A model generated the notes under the pieces. The model searched no databases, was not told where the DNA came from, and worked only from the letters and a program-made list of their open reading frames with translations. Shown one piece after another: positions 22,561-33,535 of a stretch of DNA of 64,000 nt (position 1 is the stretch's first letter; every line of letters starts with the position of its first letter). Both the position numbers and the translations under genes were made by a program. Source of the DNA: Elephas maximus indicus (taxonomy: Eukaryota; Chordata; Mammalia; Proboscidea; Elephantidae); assembly GCF_024166365.1 (NCBI RefSeq), contig NC_064830.1, positions 89,644,968-89,708,967 on the forward strand, written 5' to 3'.

Positions 22561-23190
22561 AGTAATAGCTGATTTTTTGCTAAGTATCTTACACAAATTA
22601 ATCCTCAAACATCCAAATTAGGTATTATCATCCCCATTTTACAGTTCAGAAAACAGAGGCTTCAGTAAATTCCCTAAGGACACCAAATTCTCATAAAAAG
22701 ACCATACTTAATGGTCTGGCTGAGACTAGAGGAATCCCGGTGGCCATGGTCCCCATATCTTCTGTTGGCACAGGACAGGAACCATCCCCGAAGACAACTC
22801 ATCAGACATGAAAGGGACTGGACAGTGGGTGGGAGAGAGATGCTGATGAAGAGTGAGCTAATTATATCAGGTGGACTCTTGAGATTGTGTTGGCATCTCC
22901 TGTCTGGAGGGGGGATGGGAGGATAGAGAGAGCGGGAAGCTGGCAAAATTGCCACGAAAGGAGAGACTGGGAGGGCTGACTCATTAGGGGGAGAGCAAGT
23001 GGGAGCACAGAGTAAGATGTATGTAAACTTATATGTGACAGACTGACTTGATTTGTAAACATTCACTTGAAGCTCAATAAAAGTTAAAAAAAAAAAAAAA
23101 TTCCCTAAGGACAAACAGTAACGCCAAGGTCAGGGATCAAATGTCATGAATGACGTTAAGATAGTGTCTTAGTCATCTAGTGCTGCTGTA
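22560..23190 (+). repeat. MIR interrupted by an L1 3' end
   Basis: A MIR piece (CCCCATTTTACAGTTCAGAAA) runs into TTCCCTAAGGACA, which is repeated beyond the L1 at 23101; MIR-like sequence then continues to about 23160. Confidence 0.65.
22683..23097 (+). mobile_element. L1 3' end (subfamily A) with TSD
   Basis: 3' UTR-only L1, ending TTGAAGCTCAATAAAAG plus an A tail. The 16-base duplication AAATTCCCTAAGGACA is at 22667-22682 and 23098-23113. Closest in-window relative is the copy at 12626. Confidence 0.9.
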
Positions 23191-23665
23191 ACAGAAATAC
23201 CACAAGAGGATGGCTTTAACAAAGAGTTTATTCTCTCACAGTCGAGGAGGCTACAAATCCAAGTTCAGGGTGTCAGCTTCAGGAAAAGGTTTTCTCTGTT
23301 GGCTCTAGAGGAAGGTCCTTGTGATCAGTCTTCCCTTAGTCTAGTAGCATCCCAGCACAGGAACCTCAGGTCCAAAGGACAGGCTGTGCTCCTTGTGCTG
23401 CTTTCCTGGTGGTATGAGGTTCCCAACTCTCCACTTGCTTCCTTTTCCTTTTATCACTTGAGAGATAAAAGGTGGTACAGGCCCCACTCCAGGGAAACTC
23501 CCTTTAAATTGGATCAGGGATGTGGCCTGAGTAAGGGTGTTACATCCCATCCTAATCCTTTCTAACATAAAATTGAAAATCACGAAACGGAGGACAACCA
23601 CACATGGCCTAACCAAGTTAATACACATATTTTTGGGGGGACATAATTCAATCCATAACAGTGTC
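23165..23665 (-). mobile_element. Possible solo LTR (MaLR-like), tentative
   Basis: About 500 bases beginning GTGTCTTAGTCATCTAGTGC and ending GGGACATAATTCAATCCATA, a layout I associate with mammal-wide repeats read backwards. No protein-coding part. Old fossil; family not assigned with confidence. Confidence 0.4.
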
Positions 23666-23959
23666 CACTGCCCTAAACACAACAAAAGGTATTTCTCTCT
23701 GCACTATAGTCTCATAATATCTTGTTCATAAGGTCAATATAGAACCTGTCACATCAGCTACATATATCCATAAAAAAGAATTTCTTTGTATTTTCAGGGC
23801 CTGGCAGTGTCTAAATATGGCTGGTGATCAGTTATGTGTTGGCTGATTTGTGGTCCCCGTTTCTATCAGTGTCTAGACGCACAGAACCATGCACACTCAT
23901 CCTCACAGAGATAACTCATCCTGTGCTTCCACTCTCTTGAATTGTTCCATATTAACTTC

Positions 23960-24152
23960 TATGCTCGTGTTGTTTCAACTCATAGTGACCCCACGTGACA
24001 GAGTAGAACTGCCCCCTAGGGTTTTCTTGGCTGTGATCTTTACAGAAGCAGATGGATAGGTCTTTCTCCCAAAGAGTGGGCAAGGTGGATTCAAACCACC
24101 AACCTTTCAGTTAGCAGCTGAGTGCTTAAATGTTTGTGGCTCCAGGGCGCCT
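23960..24152 (-). mobile_element. AfroSINE, long variant, reverse
   Basis: Contains TCAACTCATAGTGACCCCAC, GTGATCTTTACAGAAGCAGA, TTAGCAGCTGAGTGCTTAAA. Head end diverged. Confidence 0.85.
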
Positions 24153-24154
24153 TT

Positions 24155-24860
24155 TCACACCTTTACGTTTCTTAATCTAAATTATGTGTTTGCCCATTTA
24201 AACTAGGAGCATCCCAAGAACAAATCTTGCATGTTTCATCGTTTTATCCCAAACATATGAATTAATCTACAAACCACGGTTATCCCTCTCCATCATCAGC
24301 AAAGAAGCTGCAGACACCTCCAGCCTCCAAGCCCTGCAGCCTCCCCAAAGGCAAGCCTGCCCAGAGTACAGATACAGAAGTTTAAGTTCCTGGGCTCCCC
24401 TGGAAGACAGCCCCACGCAGAGCCTCACCAGGCTGGAAAACATGGTTTAATTTTTCAGCCTCTTCCTAGGCTGTCCACTTGTCCTTCTCCCCTAGCCTCC
24501 TTCTTTGTGTCTCTGTCTCTTTGTCTCTGCCTGTTTCACTGACTGATATCCTTTGTTCCTCTGCCTCTGGGCCAGTTTCTCTCTCCAGGCTCCCCGCCTG
24601 TTTTTCTTACTGCTCCTCCAACTCTGCTTCAACAACTTTATCTGTTTCTACTTCTCTTTGTCTCTGGTGGTCAATCTTTTGTTCCCTTCTTTGTGGCTGG
24701 CCACTGTCTCTCTCTCTGCTTTTGCGTCTTCTCTTATTTCAGGGCACTTATTGTTATGACTTTGTCCCTGAGTCTCTGACTCAGGGTCTCTGTTCCGGGC
24801 CCGGCCCCAGGTCGGCTTCTGTGTGCCTGTCTCTCCCATTATTTATCTGGCAGCCACCTC
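24155..24860. other. Upstream region of ZNF48, pyrimidine-rich
   Basis: No gene. From about 24470 to 24840 there is a long polypyrimidine tract (TCTCTGTCTCTTTGTCTCTG-like), leading into the CpG island. Its mirror-like purine counterpart occurs in a SEPTIN1 intron. Confidence 0.6.
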
Positions 24861-24869
24861 ACCCCTCTG

Positions 24870-25840
24870 TACCAGCCTCGGTCTACCCGGCCCAGCCCCC
24901 ACCGCAGGCTGACAGTTCCCAGCCCTCGGCCTCACCGACTTGCCCGGCTTTGTTTCCCAAGTCTCGGCGCCCCGCCCCCGCCCCGTCTGGGGTCTCCACC
25001 GCCCTTTGTTTGCCTCGGTCTCTCCCCCACTCCTTTCCATAGGTCCGTCTTTGGAGCCCTCTCTCTTCGTTTCTCAGGGGTGGCTGGTGCTGTCGGCCGG
25101 CCCCGAAGGTTGGCGCAGGTGGCCCAAGACAGGGCGACAATTAGGAAGTCTTTGGCTCTCGTCACCCAGCGCCAGTCCAGAAGGCACACGGTTAATACCA
25201 CTGAGTTCGGGACACTATCCTCGGCTTAGACTTGCCCTCTCGGCAGCACGCGGCTGCCCGCCGGCCACCGAGCTTCGGCGGACCCCGGCGGACCCCAAAG
25301 GCTTGCAGCTCCTCCTACGTCCTAGAGCGGCTCCGTGTGGCCAGTGCTTCCGCTTCCCGTCCCCGCCCCCGGTGGACGCCCCCGGGACGCCTGGGTCCGA
25401 GACCCCTCCTCTCCCCGTTTGGCGCTGAGCCCGCATCCCGGAGCCGCGGGCGGCTCGGGCACCGCACCCCGCAGAAGAGCTCCGGAAGGCGCTGGGGTGA
25501 CGGAGCCGGAGGCGGCTGGCGAGGTGAGCGGGCCGGCGGCTGCGAGCCGGGGAGGAGCAGCAGGTGCAGGGGCGACCTGCGGCGCGGACGGGGATCACCG
25601 GGAACCGCACCCGGTGTCGGACCTGGACGCTGCCCGGTGCCCGAGCCGACCGGCAGGGGGCAGCGGCCGGGCCCGCGGGTCGCACACCGCCGTGTGACCG
25701 TGAGATTGTGTGTCTGTCCCCTTGCTCAGGGCGGCGTGCCGACGATGGAGCGCGCAGTGGAGCCCTGGGGCCCGGATCTCCCTGGCCGGGAGGAAAGGGA
25801 GCAGCTGAGAGGCGCTCGCACAGGTGAGGGTCACAGCGGC
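24870..25840 (+). promoter_or_regulatory. ZNF48 CpG island promoter and 5' UTR exon
   Basis: CpG-dense and GC-rich. A likely noncoding first exon ends at 25523 (GGCGAG then donor GTGAGCGG). The next acceptor is CCCCTTGCTCAG ending at 25729, so the ATG exon starts at 25730. No TATA box. Confidence 0.75.
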
Positions 25841-28800
25841 GGCTTGCCATGGGCCGGTAAAGGCCTGATGGGGACTCCGGTGCCGTGCTCTGCCCGGCCG
25901 AGACCCAGAAAAATCGAACCTGGATTGTGCCTCCAGGGAGAGACGGGAAGGGGAGAAAAATTCCAGGGAGGGAGCCAACGTTTCTGAGCACCTACTCTGT
26001 GCCATGCCGCGAAGGGCATCATCTCAAAGATTCTCTCCCCCTCCGCCACAGCCATCTTCATCCTCATTGCCTCTGCCCTACTTCAGGCCTCATTATGTCT
26101 TATCCCAGCAGTTGGAACAGCCTTCCCGCTGCCCCTTTCTCTCCACTGGTGCACTCTGCAGCCAGATCGATCTTTCTAAGTCGAGATCTAATCTTGTCTC
26201 TTCTTTCAAAAACCTTCCCTAGTTCCCGTCTGCCTACTATTTAAAGTTGTTAGCTTAGTGTTCAGTCTAGTCCCAATATCCTTTTCCAGCTTTATCTTCC
26301 ATTCCTCCCCACAGTTTACTTTCCTCTCCTTGAGGTGCCGGTCCCTATCTCCTTATCTGCTGCTCTCTTGTGGCAGTACAGTTAACATTCTGAACCCATA
26401 ATTATAACTATGCTTTATCTGAGGCGCTCTGCTAGCACAGCGGTTAAAGCACTCAGCTGCAAAAGGTGGCAGTTTGAACCCACCAGCCACTCGCAGGAGA
26501 AAGATGTGGTGGTCGGAGGGAGAAAGATGTGGTGGCCTGCTTCTGTGAAGATTTACAGTCTCCAAAACCCTACAGGGCGATTCTACTCTGTCCTATAGGG
26601 TTGCTGTGAGTCCGAATCCATTCGAAGGCAATGGGTTTGGTTTGGGTGCTTTATCTTATCTCTCCTACCAACCCTAAGCATCTTAAGGGAAGGATATGTA
26701 TGTCTGGGTCTCCTCAGGTACATACAGTAGGTGCTCACTGAAGAATGAATCAAAATAACAGAATGAGCTGATATAAAAAAATACAAAAGAAATAGTATAT
26801 ACCAGGTATTCCAAAAAGAGACTATATAATGTACTGGTTAAAAACACAGGCTTAGGCGTCAGACAGACCTAAGAAACCGGGTTTTGTTGTTTTCTAACCT
26901 TTATAACCTTGAGCAAGTGACTTAAAGCCTCTGGGTCTCATGCTTTCATTTGTAAAATAAGGATAGCAATAGTATTACCTCATAGGATTATTACAAGAAT
27001 TTGACAATGCTTAGTACCCATATCATACCCATCAAGTCAATTCCGACTCATAGCAACCCTAAGGACAGAGAGTAGAACTGCCCCATAGAGTTTCCAAGGA
27101 GCTCCTGGTGGATTCGAACTGCTGACCTTTTCGTTAGCAGCCGTAGCACTTAACCACTACGCCACCAAGGTTTTCAATGCTTAGTACAGTTCTTGGTATA
27201 TATTACCAAACCAAACCCGTTGCGGTTGAGTTGATTCTGACTCATAGCAGCCCTATAGGACAGAGTAGAACTGCCCCATGGGGTTTTCAAGGAGTGGCTG
27301 GTGGATTCGAATTGCTGAACCTTTGGATAGCAGCTGAACTCTTAACCGCTGCACCACCAGGGCTCCTTGGTATACATCAAGGACATAGTAAAAGGCAATA
27401 TTACTATTATTGAGAGGCACGGACAATAATAAGTGCTCCAGAAGTTCAGAGGAGAGAGAGGTCCTTATGGCCACCAGTTGTCAAGGAAATCTTCCTGGGA
27501 GACTGCTATCCAAGATGGAGATTGAGTCAAAGGGCAGGGTCTACAACTTCCCTTTTTTTCTCCAGGTCTAGGGAGTGAGAATGTCGAGATTTCTCAGCAG
27601 GATGACTTTGAACATACCCCACAGAAGAATGAGTTGGGATTCAAGGATGAGGAAGAATTGGCCCCAGATCATGAAGTAGGAAATTCCTCTCTCAAACCTG
27701 AAGGCGTCCAGACTTGGGATGACTTGTGGGTCCAGAGAGAGGGGCCAGGAAAGCCTCAGCCTCAGGACAGAGGCCCCCGGCTCTTGGGAGAACCACGCTG
27801 GGGCCAGGCTGGCGATCGGGCTGCTGTGTGTGGTGAGTGTGGCAAGAGTTTCCGACAAATGTCGGATCTGGTGAAACACCAGCGGACCCACACAGGGGAG
27901 AAACCCTACAAGTGTGGAGTTTGTGGCAAGGGCTTTGGAGATAGCTCTGCCCGTATCAAACACCAGCGAACTCATAGTGGTGAGAAGCCTTACAGAGCCC
28001 GGCCACCAGCCCAGGGTCCCCCGAAGATTCCTCGCCCTCGGATCCCCGCTGGTGAACGCCCCACTATCTGCGGTGAATGTGGCAAGAGCTTCCGGCAGAG
28101 TTCTGATCTGGTGAAGCACCAGCGGACGCACACAGGCGAGAAGCCATACAAGTGTGGCATCTGTGGGAAGGGCTTTGGTGACAGTTCCGCCCGTATAAAG
28201 CACCAGCGGACGCACCGCGGGGAGCAGCCCCCGCGGCCACTGGTACCCCGACGGCGGCCGTCCCGGGCAACCACAGCAGCAGCACAGGGACCCAAGGTCC
28301 AGGACAAGCCATATATCTGCACTGATTGTGGCAAGAGGTTTGTGCTCAGCTGTAGCCTCCTCAGCCACCAGCGCAGTCACCTGGGCCCCAAGCCTTTTGG
28401 TTGTGATGTGTGTGGGAAGGAGTTTGCCCGGGGCTCAGACCTAGTGAAGCACCTGCGGGTACACACGGGAGAGAAGCCCTACCTATGCCCTGAGTGTGGC
28501 AAGGGCTTTGCTGACAGCTCGGCCCGGGTCAAGCATCTCCGCACCCACAGCGGGGAGAGGCCTCATGCCTGCCCTGAGTGCGACCGCACCTTCAGCCTCA
28601 GCTCCACCCTCCTCCGCCACCGCCTCACCCACATGGAGCCCCAGGACTTTGGCTTCCCAGGCTATCCCCTGGCACCCCTAATCCCCAGCCCACCACCCAG
28701 CTCGAGTCCACCTCGACCTCCTCTTGGCACCAGCCCCCCACTGACACCTCGTAGCCCTCCACACTCAGGTGATGGGCCTTTTGGCCTGCCTGGCTTGGAG

Positions 28801-29367
28801 CCAGAGCCTGGGGGCCCACAGGCTGGGGAGCCACCACCACCATTGGCAGGTGAGAAGCCCCATAAGTGCCCTGATTGTGGTAAAGGCTTCCGCCGAAGCT
28901 CGGACCTGGTGAAACACCATCGTGTGCACACAGGGGAGAAACCCTACCTCTGCCCTGAATGTGGTAAGGGTTTTGCTGACAGCTCAGCCCGAGTCAAGCA
29001 CCTTCGTACCCACCGTGGCGAACGGGCACGGCCACCACCACCATCCACTCTCCTGCGGCCTCATAACCCACCTGGCCCAGCACCCACTGCCCCTCGACCT
29101 CGAGTCCGGGCCCAGCCCTCTGGACCCAGCCAGCCCCATGTATGTGGCTTCTGTGGGAAGGAGTTTCCCCGGAGCTCAGATCTGGTCAAACATCGGCGCA
29201 CACACACTGGGGAGAAGCCATACAAATGTGCAGAGTGTGGCAAGGGTTTTGGTGACAGCTCTGCCCGTATCAAGCACCAGCGTGGGCACCTGGTCCTGAG
29301 GCCCTTTGGGACAGGAGATGGTCGGGCAAGGCCCCTCAAGAAGGAGCCACCAACTGAACTGGAATGA
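25745..29367 (+). CDS. ZNF48: ZNF48, 12-finger C2H2 zinc finger protein
   Basis: Presumed nuclear DNA-binding protein. Two coding exons, 25745-25823 and 27566-29367, give 626 aa (human about 618). The first encodes MERAVEPWGPDL; there is no KRAB or SCAN box. The large exon has 12 C2H2 fingers, roughly residues 113-605. They come mostly as pairs of an SDLVKH finger then an SSARIKH/SSARVKH finger, separated by Pro-rich spacers. All twelve keep Cys2His2. Fingers 2, 4 and 12 share GFGDSSARIKHQR, and fingers 7 and 10 are the same across CPECGKGFADSSARVKHLRTH-type sequence except outside the core. Linkers are TGEKPY-like. The donor/acceptor (ACAG|GTGAGG, TTTCTCCAG|GT) and phase agree. The 1.7 kb intron holds three SINEs. 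Confidence 0.96.
26411..26656 (+). mobile_element. AfroSINE, long variant, with TSD and internal duplication
   Basis: Body 26421-26646; TGCTTTATCT repeats flank it at 26411-26420 and 26647-26656. The middle carries a 23-base tandem step in which GGAGAAAGATGTGGTGG occurs at 26496 and again at 26519. In the ZNF48 intron. Confidence 0.9.
26832..27192 (+). repeat. MIR interrupted by AfroSINE
   Basis: MIR plus strand (TAACCTTGAGCAAGTGACTT, TTGTAAAATAAGGATAGCAA, CCTCATAGGATTATTACAAG). It is split at CAATGCTTAGTAC, and resumes after the SINE. Confidence 0.8.
27018..27174 (-). mobile_element. AfroSINE, reverse, with 13-base TSD
   Basis: CAATGCTTAGTAC at 27005-27017 and 27175-27187. Tail CCATCAAGTCAATTCCGAC and reversed head TTAACCACTACGCCACCAAGG. 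Confidence 0.93.
27204..27365 (-). mobile_element. AfroSINE, reverse, with 12-base TSD
   Basis: CTTGGTATATAT (27192-27203) and CTTGGTATACAT (27366-27377). Complete from tail CCAAACCCGTTGCGGTTGAG to head CCACCAGGGCTC. Confidence 0.93.
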
Positions 29368-30180
29368 TAAAGTCCAGAAAAGGTAGAGGCCCAGGAGGCC
29401 AAAGGGAGGGTATCTGCTGCTTAAGAGAAGAAAGGGCCTGGGAGGTGGTGGGAGGGAGAAAGAGGGGACAAAATGGGAGAAGGAGTGAGTAGTTAGAAAT
29501 GAAGATTGGAGACAATGACCTTGAAGCTCAGGAAACTGTCCTGGCTGGGCTGTCAGGACCTTGCCAGTATGAGCTGTACCCCCAGCTTCTAGAACACTGT
29601 CTGGCATACAGTAGGCACTCAATAAATACTTGTTGAATGAATAAGCTGGCCTTAGCCTGTGGACTCTTAAGCCTAAATTCTGGCTGTCTCTTACCTGTTG
29701 AGAACTGACCTCTCCCAACCTTGCCACTGGGAGACTAGCACCCTGAACCATGGTTTGACCTCATGAGCTGCAGCAATGAGACATCTATAGTTTAAGGTGA
29801 CAGAACAGGGTCAGGGACATCCTGACCATCCTTATGGGGAGATATTGCTGTGAGGTAGGCAGTACCCATCCTGAATTCCAGTCATTGGACATGGTCTTAG
29901 CCAGGAAGGGCACCCTCGGACAAAGCCCAGACTTTCTGTCCTCAAGAACCTGAACACACTCTGACAGATAAGAGGAGACACAGTAAGGCTGGACACTGGT
30001 AGCTTTGACTAGAGACAGAAGGAGCACTCATGGCATCTGGTCTGCATGTCAAGCCCTTCTGATGGACATCCACAAAGATAAGCTGGCTGGGAGAAGGGCA
30101 GGACTGGAGTTAGGAGAGGCCAGGGAGCCCTGAAGGCCCAACAATCTCATCTCCATCTGTCTCGTCGCCAATAAACTGCT
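29368..30180 (+). other. ZNF48 3' UTR, likely poly(A) signal at its end
   Basis: About 800 bases after the stop with no other gene. A MIR/L2-type 3' tail with CTCAATAAATACTTGTTG lies near 29620. The best poly(A) signal is AATAAA at 30170-30175, followed within 40 bases by a GT-rich run (CTGTGTGTGTGTCTCGC). Confidence 0.6.
30170..30175 (+). terminator. Probable ZNF48 poly(A) signal
   Basis: AATAAA with GT-rich downstream element. An alternative AATAAA at about 29621 belongs to an ancient repeat tail and could also be used. Confidence 0.55.
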
Positions 30181-30399
30181 TCTTGTCTGAGGCCTGATCT
30201 GTGTGTGTGTCTCGCATGTTTGGGGGTTGGAAAGGTGTAGAGGGGCCACCACAGGCCCTCAAGTTATGTGTAAACTTGTGTGGTTCCGTGCCGTCTTTGT
30301 GCCTATTAAATACATGGGTTGGCTTGGCATAGTAGTTTTCTAGGTCCAACATCGGGTTCAGAAACGTCTGCCAGGCCCATCAAATGATGCCCCAGGCCT

Positions 30400-31150
30400 G
30401 AGGTCTGACTGCCCACAGGCGCCGACTACACCGCGGCGTCCACCGGGACCCTTAAAAGGAAAAGTACACGACGCCGCAGAGCGAGGGCACGCGACACGGC
30501 TGTGGGTGTGGCACGCGCCTTCGGGTGTGTATGTATGCCCAGGAGCACTGCTGCTATGGCGACCAGTACCAGGCGAAATGCAGCGGAGCACAGTCTGGCG
30601 CAGGCGCAAAAGGCCTGGACTAGGAGAGACCGCCTACGGGGACACTGGGAAACACTCAGACCCCATCTCCCTGAGACCGTTTTTTAGATATCTAGGAACA
30701 GATCATTAAGGGAGGGCAAAGTGGTTACCTTCTTCTCCACAGGAAAAAGCAACCATATTTCCCAGTATCCCACGCGTCGTTAGAAGCGGGACTCCAATTC
30801 CTAGCCTTTTCCAAGAAGGACGCCAATTGGAAGGAAGGGAAAAAGGAACCGGCCTGATTGGCTAAGGACCAAAAAGACTAGGAGGGCGGTTCAACCATCT
30901 AATCAATGAAGTACATGATTGTTTTGCAACTCCCGCCTCTTGGAGCATTTCAGCTAATCGTTGAAAGAGAATGGGCCCTGATGGAAGTTCTCGCGACATC
31001 TTAACCTAAGGACTGGCTTCCCTAGAAACCAATGAGAGTGGGCTGCGGTGCAGCTGCTTCCGGTCCTCTCACCTCTCCCGAGTTGTCTCCACGTTCCGAA
31101 CTCGAGCGTTTTGCGTTCCGGGCTGGGGTTTATTGCGCGCGCACACACAC
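30400..31150. promoter_or_regulatory. Orphan CpG-rich promoter-like stretch
   Basis: CpG-bearing sequence from 30400 to 30620 and from 30980 to 31145, with CCAAT-like boxes (GCCAATTGG near 30820, GATTGGCT near 30855) between. TTTCCCAGTATCCCACGCG near 30757 and GGACTCCAATTCCTAG near 30789 resemble the ZNF143 (SBS) element ACTACAATTCCCAG. No gene I recognise starts here on either strand. It could be an alternate promoter of ZNF771 or a noncoding transcript. Confidence 0.4.
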
Positions 31151-31910
31151 GTAGCTCTGAACGAAAACCTTTTTGGAAGGCCCTGCATGCTGGTTTCCTC
31201 TATCCCCCTCCCTACCACCTTGGCCTCCAAGCCGGCCTGCGGTGAACTTTCTAAAATTACATCAGACCATGTGACAACCCTGTTCAAACAAAACCCTGCC
31301 ATATCTCCCTGGTTTCCTCTCTGTAAAGCGTAACTCATTAGCTGGCATTCAGGTCCTTCCACTTGTGTGGTTTCAGTCTCGCGCTTCTTAAATACGCTGT
31401 TTCCTTGGAAGGCTTCCCCTGCTCCTTGATAACCTCTGCTTTCAGAACATCGAGAGCTTCTTGAGAATCAGGTATTCACTCAACAGCAATACCTACTGTG
31501 TACTGGCTACTGGGGATAGAAGGATGAGTAAGAGAAAGTCCTGCCATCATTTTCTAGGCAGCAGACAGACACTGAACAAATTATTACAAGTGTAGTCAGG
31601 GCTGTGAAAATGGGCAGGAAGCATACAGCAGGAGAGAACCCTACTGATCCAAAAACCTCTCCAAAAAAGTGGTTTTTGGGTTTAGACCTTAAGGTAGAGT
31701 TGGAGTAAGCTAAGAGGGGAGGAGGTGGGGGATGGGATGGGAGAGAGCGTGTTCTAGGTGGAGTGAATAGTATGTGCCAAGTCCTTGGGGTTTCAAGAAC
31801 TGAAATAACGTTCTAGTGAGGCTGAAGGCAGTAAAAGAGTAATGAGGAGTAAGGAAAAGACTTCCAAATTCAGCTTTCTGCCTTAACCTCCTAACGGGCC
31901 TGGCACACAA
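31150..31910 (+). repeat. Ancient L2/MIR-type repeats
   Basis: L2-like TCAGACCATGTGACAACCCTG near 31262 and ATTCAGGTCCTTCCACTTGT near 31347, then an old repeat with TACTGTGTACTGGCTACTGGGG near 31495-31670. No gene seen. Confidence 0.55.
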
Positions 31911-31912
31911 TG

Positions 31913-31990
31913 AAAAAACAGTTGCTGTCCAGTCAATTCTGACTCATGCAGATACTGTGTGCCTCAGAGTAGAACTATGCTTCGTAGAGG
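31913..31990 (-). mobile_element. AfroSINE tail fragment, reverse
   Basis: CAGTTGCTGTCCAGTCAATTC and CTCAGAGTAGAACTATGCTT only; head missing. Confidence 0.75.
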
Positions 31991-32566
31991 TTTGTTTTTC
32001 TTTTTGGTGAAAATATACACAACAAAATATACACCCATTCAAGAATTTTTACATGTATAGTTCAATGACGATGGTTACATTCTTCACATTGTGTCACCAT
32101 TCTCACTCTTTACTCATGTTGTTTCACCACTGTTAATTTAGACTCCCTGACCCTTAAAGTTCTCATCTGTGCTTTAGAGTTACTGTTATCAGTTTGATCT
32201 CATATGGATAATTATTTAAAAGTGTGCAGTGTTCAAGGCAAGCCGTCTTTATTAATTGAGCTAAACTGTAGTTTAAAAATGACTTCATGGGATAGCTTCA
32301 GCTCAAGGTTTAAAAGTTGCCTCCACGCAATAGATTCAGGGGTTCCTCCGTTCTCAATGTTTCCAGTAAGCATTTGAAGTTCTGTCCCACATTTCTCCTT
32401 TTAATCAAGATCCATCTATAGCGTCCTTGATCAAAACATTCAATAGTGGTAGTCAGACACCATCCATTTCTACTGGTCTCGTGGCAAATGCGGTAGTAGT
32501 TCATGGAAGCGATTAGACCTACAGTCCCTTTCATTCTCTGATTTCCAAGTCTCTTTCTTCCTCTAT

Positions 32567-32730
32567 GGAAACCCTGGTGGTGTAGTGGTTAAGAGCTATG
32601 GGTGCTAACCAAAAGGCCGGCAGTTTGAATCCACCAGGTGCTTCTTGGAGACTCAATGGGGGAGTTCTACTCTGTCCTATAAGGTCGCCATGAGTCAGAA
32701 TCGACTTGAAGGCAGTGGGTTTGGTTTGGG
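32567..32730 (+). mobile_element. AfroSINE, forward, with 11-base TSD
   Basis: TCTTCCTCTAT at 32556-32566 and 32731-32741. Full head, B-box-like CAGTTTGAATCC and tail GAAGGCAGTGGGTTTGG. Confidence 0.93.
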
Positions 32731-32790
32731 TCTTCCTCTATTGCTCCAGGCAAATAGAGACCATTGTTGTATCGTGGGTGGCTTCTTAAC

Positions 32791-33535
32791 AAAGCCCTGG
32801 TGGCACAGTTGTTGCTGGGTGAAAACTCCAGGTTTTGCTTCGTGTGATTTGTTACAGCCAATAAACAAGAGGCTGAGGTGGGAGATCAGAAAGATGCCTT
32901 TATTTTGTTGTACAAGGAAAGGAGTAATCAGGGCTGCTGCCTCCAAGACTACTTGTAGACAGCTTGGGGAGGCAGGCTTTTACAGAGAGAAGACAAGGAA
33001 GTGTAAATTGATCATGAATATTCAGGATTGACCTTTGGTACAGGCAGTCAGGGCTTGGGGGTGATTATGCGTTTTCTCTAGACAAGGGTTCGATTCTCTG
33101 GCGGTGTTCTTATATGTATTAATGAGCACATGAAGTGTTGAGATTGCATAGAAAGCCTGGTAAAAACGGTTGGGGTGCATATGGCTCTTCTGTGATTATC
33201 TTGTCAAGGACAGTTTTTGGCCCATTCTGTAGCTATCTTGTCAAGGACAGTTCAGAAGAATGGGTAGCCTATTTTGCTTAGTGTAGGAGGATAAGCCAGA
33301 GCAGGTGTCTCGTAAAAGTGCTGAGCTCTAGGCTGCCTGTCTCACAGTTATTAAAGCACTTGGCTGCTAAGTGAATTAGGTTGGTGGTTCAAACTCACCA
33401 GCAGCTCCATGGGAGAAAGATGTGGCAGTCTGCTTCTATAAAGAGTACAGCCTTGGAAACCCTATGGGGCAGATCTGCTCTGTCCTATAGGGTTGCTACT
33501 AGTTGGAATCAATTCTAAGGCAATAGGTTTGGTTG
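32791..33535 (+). mobile_element. AfroSINE long variant, split by a solo LTR
   Basis: Head AAAGCCCTGGTGGCACAGTT at 32791-32810; remainder from 33343 (TTAAAGCACTTGGCTGCTAAG, CTCCATGGGAGAAAGATGTG, CAATTCTAAGGCAATAGGT). GGGTGGC occurs at both outer ends. Confidence 0.85.
32811..33342 (-). mobile_element. Solo LTR fossil inside an AfroSINE
   Basis: About 530 bases with no coding part, beginning near TGCTGGGTGAAAACTCC and ending near GGCTGCCTGTCTCA. The SINE sequence on each side repeats CAGTT plus two bases (CAGTTGT / CAGTTAT). A reverse AATAAA lies at 32899-32904, suggesting a minus-strand LTR. Endogenous-retrovirus type, family unassigned. It is younger than the SINE it entered. Confidence 0.6.

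Noticed and set aside
27568-28380. Long minus-strand open frame opposite the ZNF48 finger exon
   Set aside because: Antisense shadow of the tandem finger codons (no similarity, no splice context); same for the smaller frames around 28600-29750.
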